Shown here one piece after another: positions 48,236-56,672 of a stretch of 64,000 bases of DNA. The stretch is from positions 1,493,501 through 1,557,500 of the forward strand of contig NZ_CP090095.1 in assembly GCF_021391675.1 (NCBI RefSeq), read 5' to 3'. The translations under genes were made by a program, and so were the position numbers. Every line of letters begins with the position of its first letter. Within the stretch, counting starts at the first letter, position 1. The notes beneath the pieces were generated by a model. That model saw only the letters and a list, made by a program, of their open reading frames with translations. It had not been told where the DNA came from and did no database searches. The DNA is from Neorhizobium galegae (lineage in GTDB: Bacteria; Pseudomonadota; Alphaproteobacteria; Rhizobiales; Rhizobiaceae).

Positions 48236-48559
48236 TCAGATTTCCGGACAGCCGCGGCGGTTTGCGAAGGTTATGCGATCCGGTCCGTTGCGCGTGAAGC
48301 CCTCGACCGTGACGCTGCGGCTCGTCACGCGGACGACCTGGGCGTCGCGAAAGCCTTCGTCGCGGGCCGCGGCACGCGCTTCACCGGGGCTGCAGCCGCG
48401 ACGGTCGTAATCGCGGTCCCGGTCGCGGATCATCGGGCGCACGCCATCTGGTCCGACGCGCAGTTGGATATCCTGGGCGGAAGCGGGAACGGAGAAGGCG
48501 CCGATGGCGCCCAACGAGAGGGCAACTGCAAGCCCGGCGTTCGAAATCAGTCTGATCAT
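48236..48559 (-). CDS. Small exported protein of unknown function
   Basis: This 107-residue protein has a signal peptide (MIRLISNAGLAVALSLGAIG, cleaved at ASA-QD). The mature part is arginine-rich in the middle (MIRDRDRDYDRRG) and has two cysteines, one in GCSPGEAR and one in RRGCPEI, probably forming a disulfide. It resembles small Rhizobiales periplasmic proteins with a PepSY-like turn (GFRDAQVVRVTSRSVTVEGF). GGAGG just before the ATG at 48559 fixes the start. Confidence 0.75.
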   Translation of the reverse strand: MIRLISNAGLAVALSLGAIGAFSVPASAQDIQLRVGPDGVRPMIRDRDRDYDRRGCSPGEARAAARDEGFRDAQVVRVTSRSVTVEGFTRNGPDRITFANRRGCPEI

Positions 48560-48740
48560 GGTTATCCTCCTTCTGCGCGGCGGCTTAGCCGCCTGAGCGC
48601 CAATTGGTTCACGACAGACCAACTAGAAGAGGATGACAAAGGTTCCGGCGGAGGGGGAGTTTGAGTGTAAACCAACGTTACACATGCTCGACTTCGGCAT
48701 GGAAGCCGGGCAAAAGATCGAAAGGGATATCTGGAAACGT

Positions 48741-48929
48741 CTAGCGGAAACGCGGCGCGCGGCTCGCATTCATCAGGAGTTCCTGCTGGGACGCAAACGG
48801 CCCGAGAAGCTTCAGCAGCCGGGTTTCTTCTCCACGGTCAAGACGATAACGCTTGGCGAATTCGGCAACGCTCCAGACTTTCTTCAAGCCTTTACTGTCG
48901 ACCTCGTCGAGATTCATATGCGTGGTCAT
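48741..48929 (-). CDS. Small protein of unknown function (62 residues)
   Basis: This is a helical, charged soluble protein (KKVWSVAEFAKRYRLDRGEE, then TRLLKLLGPFASQQEL), reminiscent of DNA-binding or small regulatory Rhizobiales proteins. No family recognised. The ATG at 48929 has a GGGG-containing site; longer readings start further upstream. About 180 bases between it and the previous gene contain a 6-base dyad GTGTAA/TTACAC (48665-48683). Confidence 0.55.
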   Translation of the reverse strand: MTTHMNLDEVDSKGLKKVWSVAEFAKRYRLDRGEETRLLKLLGPFASQQELLMNASRAPRFR

Positions 48930-49033
48930 AAGTATCCCCTTTTCTTGCTTATTTGAAACCAAACTCACATGGTAAATTTTGTTCCAGACAACTCTGAGCT
49001 TCTATCGTTAATAATGTATCCTCTAACGAACCC

Positions 49034-49180
49034 TCACTTCTCTTGGACTTTTATACCATTCTGGCCGATGCTGAGCTCGACGCCCTTCGGCTTGGTTTCT
49101 TCGCGATAGACGTAAAAACCGAGGCCGACGACGACAAGCAAAGCGCCGATAATGAGATAGAGATTGTTGGTGCGTGTCAT
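49034..49180 (-). CDS. Small single-span membrane protein (48 residues)
   Basis: One hydrophobic helix (LYLIIGALLVVVGLGFYVYR) is followed by a short acidic/basic tail. The strong site AGGGGG before the ATG at 49180 and the regular helix make it a real gene. Function unknown; such proteins are frequent in Rhizobiales. Confidence 0.7.
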   Translation of the reverse strand: MTRTNNLYLIIGALLVVVGLGFYVYREETKPKGVELSIGQNGIKVQEK

Positions 49181-49255
49181 GCGTGACCCCCTGCATATCG
49201 TATGTCGGCGGGAAAACGCATTAGATCTCAAAGAGTTCCCGCGTTGCAGCGATTT

Positions 49256-49549
49256 TTAGTCGTCGTTTGCGGCGTTGAGGTTCTGGGGGCGGATTCCCTC
49301 GTCGTGAAACTGCTGACGTAGCCTCAACCCCGGCCCGGCGCCTGCATCGTCCTCGCCCGCGCCAAGGAAAAGCACGCCCTTCGACTCGAAGATCGAACGG
49401 AGCCGATCGGTGACACCGGCATTTGCGAAGACATGCGAGGCCTCGGCTTCTTCGATTGCGGATTTGGAAAGCCCGGACGCGGCGGCGAGTTCCTCCACCG
49501 TCATTCCTGTCATCGCGCGTGCGGCGCGGAGTTGCGAGACCGTCAGCAT
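49256..49549 (-). CDS. XRE-type helix-turn-helix protein
   Basis: This 97-residue protein has an N-terminal Cro/C1-like helix-turn-helix (QLRAARAMTGMTVEELAAAS, then GLSKSAIEEAE). The second half (RLRSIFESKGVLFLGAGEDD) has the conserved IFESKGV pattern of small rhizobial XRE regulators. It is the gene next to the polysaccharide cluster, 31 bases from the ligase gene on the same strand, so it may be transcribed with that operon. Confidence 0.8.
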   Translation of the reverse strand: MLTVSQLRAARAMTGMTVEELAAASGLSKSAIEEAEASHVFANAGVTDRLRSIFESKGVLFLGAGEDDAGAGPGLRLRQQFHDEGIRPQNLNAANDD

Positions 49550-49580
49550 GATAGGAAATCTGGAGCGCTGGACCTCAAAG

Positions 49581-50852
49581 TCAAGCGGCTTTGGCGGTCG
49601 GCGAGGGGGATCGTCGCTGTGACCGGATGAAGCGGTGTTCCAGCGCCATGCAGCCCCAGACGATGCCGAGCAGCAGATAGAAATGCCGCCAGTGGTCGGT
49701 GTCGATGACGTTACCGATGATCGCGTGGCCCAATATCATCACCCAGGCGACCATCAGATAGGCCTGCCACGGGCGTTCGCGCAGCATGTAGCGGAAGCCG
49801 AACCATAGCGTCGACCAGATCATGATCTGATAGGTGACCGCGCCGAGCCAGCCATAGGTGGTCAGCGTCTTCAGCCAGATATTGTGCTCGTCCTCGCCGA
49901 AGATCTTGCCGAAGGCCATCGGGCCGAGACCGAGCGGGCGCTCCATGGCCATCAGGAAGCCGATCTTGTGACGCTCGAAGCGGCCAAGCCGGGCGCCGTC
50001 ATAGTCCTGCACAAGCTTGGCGCGGTTCGTGAACAGGTCGGAGACCTGCGGGAACTGCAGCGCGATCGCGAGCGCCAGGACGAGGAAGATCGCGGCTCCG
50101 CCGGCGATCGCCAGGATCTTGAACCGGAAGGCGGTGGTGCGCTCCTTGAGGAGCATGACGATCACCAGAGCGATGCCGGCAAATATGAGAAGGCCCCAGG
50201 CGGCGCGCGAGAAGGAGAGGAAGATGCCGAGCGCCAGGACGAGGATGCCGGCGATCAGCAGCGGCGCCTTCATCAGCGGTCCGGTGAGCAACCGGTAGAG
50301 GAGGTAGAGGAGGGGGGCGACGAGATAGGGACCGAAGACGTTCGGGTCCTGGAAGGCGCCCATGGCGCGATTGTAGCGGGTGAACACATGCGAGCCCGGA
50401 AAGGCGTTGAAATAGCCGAGGACGCCAAGCAGCGAGGTGATGATCGCCGCCGCCACCCAGGCCTTGAAGATCAGGTTCAGGCGTCGGTGGTCGTTCTCGA
50501 TGATCGCCGCATAAAAGACCGAGCTCAGCGCCAGGAAGGTGGAGACGGCGAAATACATCGGCGCCTCGCTCATGTCCTTCATGACGAACATGGAGAACAG
50601 GCCGCTCATGTTGAACGTCAGCAGCATCACGAGAAGCGGCGCTACGGTGCGCGATATCTTCAGGCCGAGCAGGAACCAGATGCCGATCTGGATCACCATG
50701 ATCAGTTCGTAAGGGGCAGGCTCGGAAATGACGAAGCCGGATAGGAAGACGCCGAAGGCGATCAGGCCGGAACCGGCCAGCTTCACCGCGGCAAGCCGGC
50801 TGTCGAAACCCGCCGGATGGCCGCGCTCGCGGCTATAGTCGAGCGCGCTCAA
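49581..50852 (-). CDS. O-antigen ligase/polymerase-like membrane protein (Wzy family)
   Basis: This 423-residue protein has about eleven to twelve membrane helices and a large periplasmic loop containing RYNRAMGAFQDPNVFGPYL and GEDEHNIWLKTLTTYGW. These patterns are those of the O-antigen ligase/Wzy_C family. It should polymerise or attach a polysaccharide at the outer face of the inner membrane. It overlaps the stop of the phosphotransferase gene by 4 bases (ATGA), so the two are coupled. It is part of the putative unipolar adhesin cluster. Confidence 0.85.
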   Translation of the reverse strand: MSALDYSRERGHPAGFDSRLAAVKLAGSGLIAFGVFLSGFVISEPAPYELIMVIQIGIWFLLGLKISRTVAPLLVMLLTFNMSGLFSMFVMKDMSEAPMYFAVSTFLALSSVFYAAIIENDHRRLNLIFKAWVAAAIITSLLGVLGYFNAFPGSHVFTRYNRAMGAFQDPNVFGPYLVAPLLYLLYRLLTGPLMKAPLLIAGILVLALGIFLSFSRAAWGLLIFAGIALVIVMLLKERTTAFRFKILAIAGGAAIFLVLALAIALQFPQVSDLFTNRAKLVQDYDGARLGRFERHKIGFLMAMERPLGLGPMAFGKIFGEDEHNIWLKTLTTYGWLGAVTYQIMIWSTLWFGFRYMLRERPWQAYLMVAWVMILGHAIIGNVIDTDHWRHFYLLLGIVWGCMALEHRFIRSQRRSPSPTAKAA

Positions 50853-52402
50853 TAGGCGTTGTCCGTGTTGAGCAGCCGGATGGGCGTCAGGAACAGGATC
50901 TTGAGGTCGAAAAGCAGCGACCAGTTCTCGATATAGTCGAGGTCGTAGGCCGTGCGGGCACGGATCTTTTCGTCGCTGTCGAGTTCGCCGCGCAAGCCGT
51001 TGATCTGCGCCCAGCCGGTGACGCCCGGCTTGACGCGGTGGCGGGCGAAATAGCTCTCGACCACGTCGACATATTTGCGCGTTCCCGTCTGGGCGAGCAC
51101 CGCATGCGGGCGGGGGCCGACGAGCGAAAGCTGGCCGCGCAGCACGTTGAACAGCTGCGGCAGTTCGTCGATCGAGGATTTGCGCAGGAAGCGGCCGACC
51201 GGCGTGACGCGCGGGTCGCCCTTGGTGACGGCCTTGACCGCCGTCTGATCGCTGAGGTCGGTGTACATCGAACGGAACTTCAGGACGTCGATGATCTCAT
51301 TGTTGAAGCCGTGGCGCTTCTGGCGAAACAGGATCGGCCCCTTCGAGGTTGCCTTAACGGCGATTGCCGCGCCCAGCATGATCGGCCAGGTGAGGAGGAG
51401 GCCGACCACCGAAAAGACGATGTCGAAGACGCGCTTGGCGACCGAATCCCAGTCGCGGATCGGCTTGTCGAAAATGTCGAACATCGGCACCGCGCCCACA
51501 TGCGAATAGGAGCGCGGGCGGAAGCGGAGGCGGTTCGCGTGGGCGGCAAGCCGGATATCGACCGGCAGCACCCAGAGCTTGCGCAGCAGCTGCAGGATGC
51601 GGGCCTCGGCACTGGCCGGCAGCGCGATGATCAGCATGTCGATGCGGGCGAGGCGAGCGAATTCGATGAGTTCGGCGAAGGTTCCGAGCTTCGGGTAGCC
51701 GGCGACGACGGTCGGTGAACGTTCGCTGTTGCGGTCGTCGAATATGCCGCAGATGCGGATGTCGTTGTCGGGCTGCTGTTCGAGCTGGCGGACGAGCTGC
51801 TTGGCAGGTTCTCCGCCGCCGACGATGATGGCGCGACGCTCCATCACGCCGTTGCGCCCCCAGTGACGGATGGCAAAGGCCGTGAGCTGCCGTTCGAGGA
51901 ACAGGAAAGCGGCGCCGGTGACCAACCAGGCGAAAAGGCCGGCAAGCGGATAGGGCTTGGGTTCGACGAGATAGAGGGTGGATGCGGTCAGCAGGAAACC
52001 GATGGTCCAGCCGACGAAGACCCGCTTGGCGGTGCGCGACGCGCCGCGCAGCGACGGGATCTGATAGGTGTCGGCCACCTGCAGAAGCAGGACGGTAAGT
52101 GTCGAGCCCCAGGCAACGAGTGCGAAACGGGCGAGAAAGCCGGTAAGATCGAGCGGGGCGAAAAGCGCCCCGACACCAAGTCCGATCGCGAGCATGGCCA
52201 GGAGCTCGAACAGCCGGAACAGGCCGATCAGCATCGCGGGCGAATAGCTGTCGTTTTGGAACTGCTCGGCGATCTGGCGGGCAAATGGATTGAGCACCGT
52301 GGCGTTCGCCGGATCGTGCTTTTCGTCGGCCGCGCGGAGTTCCGAAACCTTCTTGCGAAGGCCTTCGACATCGAACTGCTCGGACTTGTTCGGCTGGTTC
52401 AT
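50849..52402 (-). CDS. Undecaprenyl-phosphate sugar phosphotransferase (polyprenyl glycosylphosphotransferase)
   Basis: This 517-residue protein has an N-terminal membrane part with four to five helices, a Rossmann-like CoA-binding domain ([20 protein letters not shown]) and a C-terminal bacterial sugar transferase domain ([20 protein letters not shown]). The rest of the signature is KFRSMYTDL and [20 protein letters not shown]. It starts the repeat unit by loading a hexose phosphate onto the lipid carrier. It resembles WcaJ/PssY/ExoY-type enzymes. AAGGGA lies upstream of the ATG at 52402; an in-frame ATG at 52465 gives 21 more residues. Confidence 0.92.
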   Translation of the reverse strand: MNQPNKSEQFDVEGLRKKVSELRAADEKHDPANATVLNPFARQIAEQFQNDSYSPAMLIGLFRLFELLAMLAIGLGVGALFAPLDLTGFLARFALVAWGSTLTVLLLQVADTYQIPSLRGASRTAKRVFVGWTIGFLLTASTLYLVEPKPYPLAGLFAWLVTGAAFLFLERQLTAFAIRHWGRNGVMERRAIIVGGGEPAKQLVRQLEQQPDNDIRICGIFDDRNSERSPTVVAGYPKLGTFAELIEFARLARIDMLIIALPASAEARILQLLRKLWVLPVDIRLAAHANRLRFRPRSYSHVGAVPMFDIFDKPIRDWDSVAKRVFDIVFSVVGLLLTWPIMLGAAIAVKATSKGPILFRQKRHGFNNEIIDVLKFRSMYTDLSDQTAVKAVTKGDPRVTPVGRFLRKSSIDELPQLFNVLRGQLSLVGPRPHAVLAQTGTRKYVDVVESYFARHRVKPGVTGWAQINGLRGELDSDEKIRARTAYDLDYIENWSLLFDLKILFLTPIRLLNTDNAY

Positions 52403-52501
52403 GGACCGATCCCTTTGGTCTTCCGGGCCCGGCGGCGTTGGAAGCCCCGGCGACACTGGAAGCAATGGGAAACGCTTACCAAAAAGAGGTGAAGGAAGCC
52501 T

Positions 52502-53662
52502 TTAGCCGCGCCCCGGATCCGGCTTCGAACCTGTCAGGTCCTGATACAGGCCGAGCATCTCGCGGGCCATGACCGAGGCGGAAAATACCGCCTTGAAGGC
52601 TTCCGGTTTCGGCATCACCGCATCCTGCCAGCCGGGCGTCGTCACCGCCTCGGTCATGACGCGGGCGAGATCCCCGGCATCGCCGGGAGTGGCAAGGGCA
52701 GCACTCGCCTCACCAAGCACTTCCGGAATGCCGCCAACCCTCGAGGCGATCACGGGCTTGCCGGCCGCCAGGGCCTCGAGCACGATATAGGGCATCGCCT
52801 CTGCACGGGAGGGGACGACGACGATCTTCGCCATGGCGAATGCGTCCCGCGCCGGCATGGCCGGCTTCATCTGGATGCGGCGGCCAAGCCCGCGCTCGGC
52901 CATCATCGCCTCGTAGCGGTCGCGATCCGGGCCATCGCCGACCATCAGGGCCGAAAGCGGATGACCGACCGCCCTTTCGGTGCGGGCGAAGGCGTCGATG
53001 AAGACGTCCGGTCCCTTGAGGTCGCGCAGCATGCCGATATAGAGGAAATGCGGTGCCGCCGGGTCGGTGTCAATCGGCTCGAACTCGGCGTCCTTGATGC
53101 CGTTGTAGATCACCCGCGACACCTTGCGCGGCTTGCCGACCTTGGCCTCGTAGGTGCGCCGCTCGTAGTCGCAGACGAAGACGAGCGCGTCGCCGAAATG
53201 CTCCTGGAAACGTTCCAGCCGCAACACGGCCTGGCCGGAAAGGCTCGACCGGCTGAAATGCAGGCTGCCGCCATGCGGCGAATAGAGGCGGGCTACGCGA
53301 TACCTGTTGACCCGCAGGGCTGAGCCGATCAGCCGGGCAATCGCGCCACCCTTGGCGCCGTGCCCGTGCAAAATGTCCGGCTGCAAACTCTTGATATGTT
53401 TGTAACTCCTGTAGATGGCGGCGAAATCGGAAGGGGCGATCGCGCGGCGCATCGGAATGCGGGTGAGGCCGAGCGAAAGCAGCGGCCGGATGCTGTCGAA
53501 CAGGCGGTCCTCATGCGCTCCGCCGGTCGAACTGTCGCACAGGATGCCGACTTCATGGCCGGCGGCCCGATGCTCCTCGACCAGATCGCGCACATGGCGG
53601 AAGATCCCGCCGACGGGCGACCTGAAGCAGTGGAGTATCCGCAAGGGAGGGCTCTGCGCCAT
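52502..53662 (-). CDS. Glycosyltransferase family 4 protein
   Basis: This 386-residue GT-B fold enzyme has an N-terminal acceptor domain (RILHCFRSPVGGIFRHVRDL) and a C-terminal donor domain with the EX7E motif (SRAEAMPYIVLEALAAGKPV). It adds a sugar to the growing repeat unit in the cytoplasm. The nucleotide-sugar is unknown. The ATG at 53662 is 8 bases after the end of the export lipoprotein gene. An in-frame start at 53710 would reach into that gene, so the shorter form is used. Confidence 0.9.
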   Translation of the reverse strand: MAQSPPLRILHCFRSPVGGIFRHVRDLVEEHRAAGHEVGILCDSSTGGAHEDRLFDSIRPLLSLGLTRIPMRRAIAPSDFAAIYRSYKHIKSLQPDILHGHGAKGGAIARLIGSALRVNRYRVARLYSPHGGSLHFSRSSLSGQAVLRLERFQEHFGDALVFVCDYERRTYEAKVGKPRKVSRVIYNGIKDAEFEPIDTDPAAPHFLYIGMLRDLKGPDVFIDAFARTERAVGHPLSALMVGDGPDRDRYEAMMAERGLGRRIQMKPAMPARDAFAMAKIVVVPSRAEAMPYIVLEALAAGKPVIASRVGGIPEVLGEASAALATPGDAGDLARVMTEAVTTPGWQDAVMPKPEAFKAVFSASVMAREMLGLYQDLTGSKPDPGRG

Positions 53663-53669
53663 GGACCGG

Positions 53670-54254
53670 TCAGAACAGCCGCTCGCGGACGTAGATCGTG
53701 TCGCCGGCAAGCACCGTGGAAGAGATGACGGTGCGGCCGGTGATCACCTGGCCGTTGATCTTGCGGGTGACGTCGACATCGCGCTGGTTGCCGCGGGAGG
53801 TGAAACCGCCGGCGATCGCGATCGCGTTCTGGGCGGTCATTCCCGGCACGTAGGAATACTGTCCGGGCCGGCCGACTTCGCCCATCACGAAGACGGGGCG
53901 ATAGCGGTCGATCTCGGCGGTGACGTCCGGATCGCGCAGATAGCCCTGCTTCAGGCGCGAGGCGATCGAGCCTTCCAGCGCCGGCAAGGTCTGGCCGCGG
54001 GCCGCCACCTGGCCGATCAGCGGGAAGGCGATGTAACCGGCCTGGTCGACCGTATAGGTATTGGTAAGGCCGGGCTGCTCGAAGACGCTGACGCGCAGCC
54101 GGTCGCCGCTATCCAGCCTGTACGGCTGCATGGCTGCCTGCTGGAAGCTTTTCGGGGCGGGCGCGTAGCTCGTGCAGCCGGCAAGCGCCGTCGCAGCGAG
54201 GGCTAACGCCAGCACCTGTTTGGCCATCACGCGTTTGAAGGGGGCGAAGGACAT
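53670..54254 (-). CDS. Polysaccharide export lipoprotein (Wza/OPX family)
   Basis: This 194-residue protein has a lipoprotein signal (VLALALAATALAGC, lipobox cysteine at residue 27). A polysaccharide export domain (YRLDSGDRLRVSVFEQPGLT then VDQAGYIAFPLIGQVAARG) and one SLBB-like repeat follow. It is short compared with Wza (about 380), as in rhizobial homologues that lack the C-terminal helix barrel. It is first in the minus-strand unit and divergent from the co-polymerase gene. Confidence 0.88.
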   Translation of the reverse strand: MSFAPFKRVMAKQVLALALAATALAGCTSYAPAPKSFQQAAMQPYRLDSGDRLRVSVFEQPGLTNTYTVDQAGYIAFPLIGQVAARGQTLPALEGSIASRLKQGYLRDPDVTAEIDRYRPVFVMGEVGRPGQYSYVPGMTAQNAIAIAGGFTSRGNQRDVDVTRKINGQVITGRTVISSTVLAGDTIYVRERLF

Positions 54255-54309
54255 TTCCGCGGTCGAGGCTCCGGCTGTTCATACCATCTGTCCCCGTTAT
54301 CGATCCGTT

Positions 54310-54387
54310 AGGGTTAATGCCCGGTAAAGAGGCTGGGAATTTGGGGATTTTCTTGAGGTGCCATCGCTGTACTTGGCCATTAACCCT
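54310..54387. promoter_or_regulatory. Long-spaced dyad in the divergent promoter of the polysaccharide genes
   Basis: AGGGTTAATG 54310-54319 and CATTAACCCT 54378-54387 are perfect 10-base inverted copies, 68 bases apart centre to centre, in the 186-base region between the export lipoprotein gene and the co-polymerase gene. The right copy continues as TTAACCCTCGCGTTAC, near to the TTAA-N7-TTAA of CtrA sites. Likely two binding sites of one regulator that serve both directions. Confidence 0.55.
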
Positions 54388-54440
54388 CGCGTTACCATGA
54401 TCCTTTACTCTTCGCCGAAACCGATCAGTTGGAGCGTATC

Positions 54441-56672
54441 ATGTCAGGCGTAAACGGTGGCAATCAGGACGTGGATATCGACCTCGGGCGGGTCATATCG
54501 GCGGTCTGGGAACGCAAGGGCAGGATATTGGGCGCGACGGTGGTCGCGGCGGCGCTTGCCCTTGTCGGCACCAGCCTGATGAAACCAAGCTACAAGGGCG
54601 AGACGCGGCTCCTGATCGAATCCCGCTCCCCGAACCTGTCTGGAGGGGACGCTGCGGCACAGGCCAACGACCCGCTGCTGGACTCGCTGAACATCACCAG
54701 CCAGGCGCAACTGCTGCAATCGACCGATCTGATCAAGCGCGTTGCCCGCGACCTCAACCTCGCCAGGCTCAAGGAATTCGATCCAGCCGCGCAGTCCTTC
54801 CTGCCCGATCCGCTGGTCCTGATCGGCCTGAAGCAGGATCCGATGTCGCTCGACCCGGAAGACCGGGTGATCCAGGAATTCCGCGAGAAGCTGGATGTCT
54901 ATGCGGTCGAGAACTCGCGCGTCATCGCCATCGAGTTCTCCTCGCGCGATCCGAAACTTGCCGCCGACATCCCGAACAGGATGGCGGAAGTCTATCTCCA
55001 GCTCCAGAGCGGCGCCAAGCTCGACACTCATTCCGAGACCGCCAAATGGCTGGAACCGGAAATCGCCAACCTGACTCAGAAGGTCAAGGAGGCGGAAAAG
55101 AAGGTGGCGGATTACCGCTCCTCCAACGGCCTGTTCCAGACCACCGAGACCAACAGCTTCTCGACCCAGCAGCTCAACGACATCTCGACCGAGCTTGCCC
55201 GTATCCGCGGCGAGCGGGCGAATGCCGAGGCGCGTGCCGAAAACGTCCGCACCGCCCTGAAGGCCGGCCGCGCTTCCGACACGCTGAGCGATGTCGTCGG
55301 CTCGCAGGTCATCCAGCGGCTGAAGGAAGCGGAGGCCAACCTTCAGGCACAGATTTCGGACTCCTCGACCTCGCTGCTCGAAGGTCATCCGCGGCTGAAA
55401 GGCCTGCGCGGCCAGCTTTCCGGCATCCGCTTGCAGATCGAAAGCGAGACCAAGAAAATCCTTGCCAGTCTCGACAACGAAGCGGAGATGTCGCGCATCC
55501 GCGAGCGCCAGTTGATGGGCCAGCTCAACGGCTTGAAGGCGGACTCCGCCAAGGCGGGCGAAGAGGAAGTGGGCCTGCGCGCGCTGGAACGCGAGGCCAC
55601 CGCCCAGCGCCAGCTGCTCGAAACCTATCTTGCCCGCTACCGCGAAGCGAGCTCCCGCCTCGAGGGTAATTCGAGCCCGGCCGATGCCCGCGTCGTCTCG
55701 AAAGCCGTCGAACCGTCGGAACCCTATTTCCCGAAGATCATCCCGATCGTCATCGTCGTCTCGCTCGCGACCTTCATTTTCGGCTGCCTGATCGTCATCG
55801 TCAGCGAGCTCTTCTCGGGCCGTGCGCTACGTCCGTCCAGCGTTCGAGAGATCGATGACGAGACGGTTCCGGCAGCCGGCGCATCCGCGCCCGCCGCTGC
55901 CGCCGCTCCGCTGCCGGTCCACCAGATGCAGGCCGAGGCCGCCCGTTTCGACCGGCCGGAACCGGCCCGCGAAAGCGCGAAGAACGCGGCGGCGCTCGCC
56001 TATGCCAAGATCGCCGAACAATCGCTGTCGGAAAAGGAGAGCGAAGCGGAGGAAGCCGCAGCGGAGGCCGATGATAGCGGCTTCACCATCGGATCGGTCG
56101 CGCATTACCTGCAGCGCCACGATGTGCCAGTCGCGATCGCCATTTCACCGGGCGGTGACGCGGGCTCGACTGCGACCGTCATGCTCGCCCGAGAGATTGC
56201 CGAGAGCGGCCGCACCGTCGTGCTCGTCGACATGACCGGTTCTGCCGCCCCGACGCAGATGATGGTGGAAAATCCGAAAATGCCCGGCATTACCGACCTT
56301 CTCTGCGGCGAAACCGCCTTCGGCGATGCGATCCATCCGGATCGGCTTTCCGACGCGCATATCATTCCGCACGGCGCTTCCGATCCGGCGCGTGCCATGC
56401 GCGGCGTCGATCGCCTGTCGATGATCATCGATGCGCTGGCGGATGCCTATGACCTGGTGCTGATCGAATGTGGTCCCGCCGAGATCGCGGGCATCTCGCG
56501 CCTGACCCGCAATGCGATGGCCGAGATCGTCCTGTCGGTTCCGGGCTTCAAGGATGAGGAAGTCGCTGAGCTGGTGACGGATTTCGAAGCGGCCGGCTAT
56601 GGTAATCTGCTGGTCATGGCGCAGACCGCCGACCGGCATTCGCCACGTCCCGGCAAACGCCGCGCCGCCTGA
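54441..56672 (+). CDS. Wzc/GumC-type polysaccharide co-polymerase with degenerate kinase domain
   Basis: The protein has 743 residues. The N-terminal Wzz domain (DIDLGRVISAVWERKGRILG) has a first membrane helix near residues 33-50. A long coiled-coil and GNVR region (LEREATAQRQLLETYLARYR) and a second helix near residues 430-455 follow, then a cytoplasmic P-loop-like domain from about residue 560. There the Walker A lysine is missing: the loop reads SPGGDAGST (residues 569-577), with glycine where lysine is expected. The usual C-terminal tyrosine cluster is also absent. VVLVDMTG conserves the Walker A' aspartate. It should set chain length without kinase activity. GGAG six bases before the ATG at 54441 fixes the start. 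The stop abuts that of the convergent gene with no gap. Confidence 0.9.
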   Translation: MSGVNGGNQDVDIDLGRVISAVWERKGRILGATVVAAALALVGTSLMKPSYKGETRLLIESRSPNLSGGDAAAQANDPLLDSLNITSQAQLLQSTDLIKRVARDLNLARLKEFDPAAQSFLPDPLVLIGLKQDPMSLDPEDRVIQEFREKLDVYAVENSRVIAIEFSSRDPKLAADIPNRMAEVYLQLQSGAKLDTHSETAKWLEPEIANLTQKVKEAEKKVADYRSSNGLFQTTETNSFSTQQLNDISTELARIRGERANAEARAENVRTALKAGRASDTLSDVVGSQVIQRLKEAEANLQAQISDSSTSLLEGHPRLKGLRGQLSGIRLQIESETKKILASLDNEAEMSRIRERQLMGQLNGLKADSAKAGEEEVGLRALEREATAQRQLLETYLARYREASSRLEGNSSPADARVVSKAVEPSEPYFPKIIPIVIVVSLATFIFGCLIVIVSELFSGRALRPSSVREIDDETVPAAGASAPAAAAAPLPVHQMQAEAARFDRPEPARESAKNAAALAYAKIAEQSLSEKESEAEEAAAEADDSGFTIGSVAHYLQRHDVPVAIAISPGGDAGSTATVMLAREIAESGRTVVLVDMTGSAAPTQMMVENPKMPGITDLLCGETAFGDAIHPDRLSDAHIIPHGASDPARAMRGVDRLSMIIDALADAYDLVLIECGPAEIAGISRLTRNAMAEIVLSVPGFKDEEVAELVTDFEAAGYGNLLVMAQTADRHSPRPGKRRAA

